Assembly: GCA_030550695.1 (NCBI GenBank)
Contig: JAUQOX010000212.1
Coordinates: forward strand, 1 to 5,140
Origin: Gemmatimonadota bacterium
GTDB taxonomy: Bacteria; Gemmatimonadota; Gemmatimonadetes; Longimicrobiales; Gaopeijiaceae
Length of the DNA stretch: 5,140 nt
Direction: 5' to 3'
Shown here piece by piece: positions 4,927-5,140 of the stretch (the first letter of the stretch is position 1; each line of letters opens with the position of its first letter). The notes under the pieces are model-generated. The model was not told the origin of the DNA, did not search any database, and saw nothing but the letters and a program-made list of their open reading frames with translations. The translations under genes and the position numbers were made by a program.

Positions 4927-5140
4927 ATGCCCATCTACGAATACCTGTGCCCTGCGTGCAACCGCATTTTCAGTTTCTTGGTTCGGAGCCTTGGGGAGAA
5001 GAAGGAGCCCACCTGTCCCCGCTGTGGCGGAACCCAAATGGAGCGGCAAATCTCCCGGTTTGCCGTGACCGGGACGGCCCGGAAGTCCAAGCCGGAAGGT
5101 GGAGGCGGCAAGAGGGGAGGAGAAACCGGGGCGGGGGATT
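4927..5140 (+). CDS. FmdB-family zinc-ribbon protein, 3' partial
   Basis: The first 71 codons are visible and the gene continues beyond the window. It starts MPIYEYLCPAC, the typical opening of FmdB-type small zinc-ribbon proteins. Two CxxC knuckles are present, Cys8/Cys11 and Cys30/Cys33 (CPRCGG), which should bind one zinc ion. They are followed by ISRFAVTGTA (42-51) and a Gly/Lys/Arg/Glu-rich, probably disordered tail typical of the family. The ATG at 4927 is supported by AGGA at 4918-4921 with a five-base spacer, and by an upstream GGAGG at 4909-4913. Members are proposed regulators or accessory proteins, but the molecular role is unproven. It is transcribed divergently from the NAD-salvage operon, and nothing visible ties the two together. 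Confidence 0.88.
   Translation, partial: MPIYEYLCPACNRIFSFLVRSLGEKKEPTCPRCGGTQMERQISRFAVTGTARKSKPEGGGGKRGGETGAGD

Noticed and set aside
4829..5068. Small ORF starting ATG at 4829 in the leader and overlapping the FmdB-type gene
   Set aside because: The G-run sits directly against the ATG with no proper spacing, and the frame overlaps the clearly real zinc-ribbon gene.

Overview
This 5,140-base window is GC-rich (roughly two thirds G+C by eye) bacterial DNA with tightly packed genes, strong G/C preference at third codon positions, and one GTG start with a Shine-Dalgarno sequence. The base composition and enzyme set would fit a high-GC, possibly thermophilic bacterium, but nothing in the window fixes the taxon.

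Layout from left to right. Bases 1-1202 (+) hold a PQQ-dependent aldose sugar dehydrogenase of the GSDH/YliI type. It is cut at its 5' end by the window edge but keeps the end of an apparent lipoprotein signal peptide. It converges, after a 35-base gap, on 1238-2503 (-), a DUF1028 (COG3342, Ntn-hydrolase superfamily) protein with an N-terminal membrane segment and a C-terminal putative peptidoglycan-binding-like domain. Bases 2504-2919 have no convincing gene. They are very GC-rich and full of inverted repeats, including a two-part long-range helix (2702-2721 with 2801-2821) and a long hairpin (2623-2658). This is the best candidate in the window for something undescribed, namely a structured RNA. 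Bases 2920-3561 (-) and 3575-4636 (-) form a two-gene NAD-salvage operon in the order pncB-like nicotinate phosphoribosyltransferase, then nicotinamidase-like isochorismatase-family hydrolase; the second gene's Shine-Dalgarno directly follows the first gene's stop codon. Bases 4637-4926 are a divergent intergenic region with a plausible minus-strand promoter (TTGACG-16-TATACG) and GC-rich hairpins. From 4927 (+) an FmdB-type zinc-ribbon protein begins and runs off the window.

Functionally, the operon can be read as a deamidating NAD salvage step pair: nicotinamide to nicotinate by the hydrolase, then nicotinate to nicotinate mononucleotide by the transferase. The two envelope-associated proteins on the left (sugar dehydrogenase lipoprotein and membrane-anchored DUF1028 protein) are on opposite strands and have no demonstrated link with each other or with the salvage operon.
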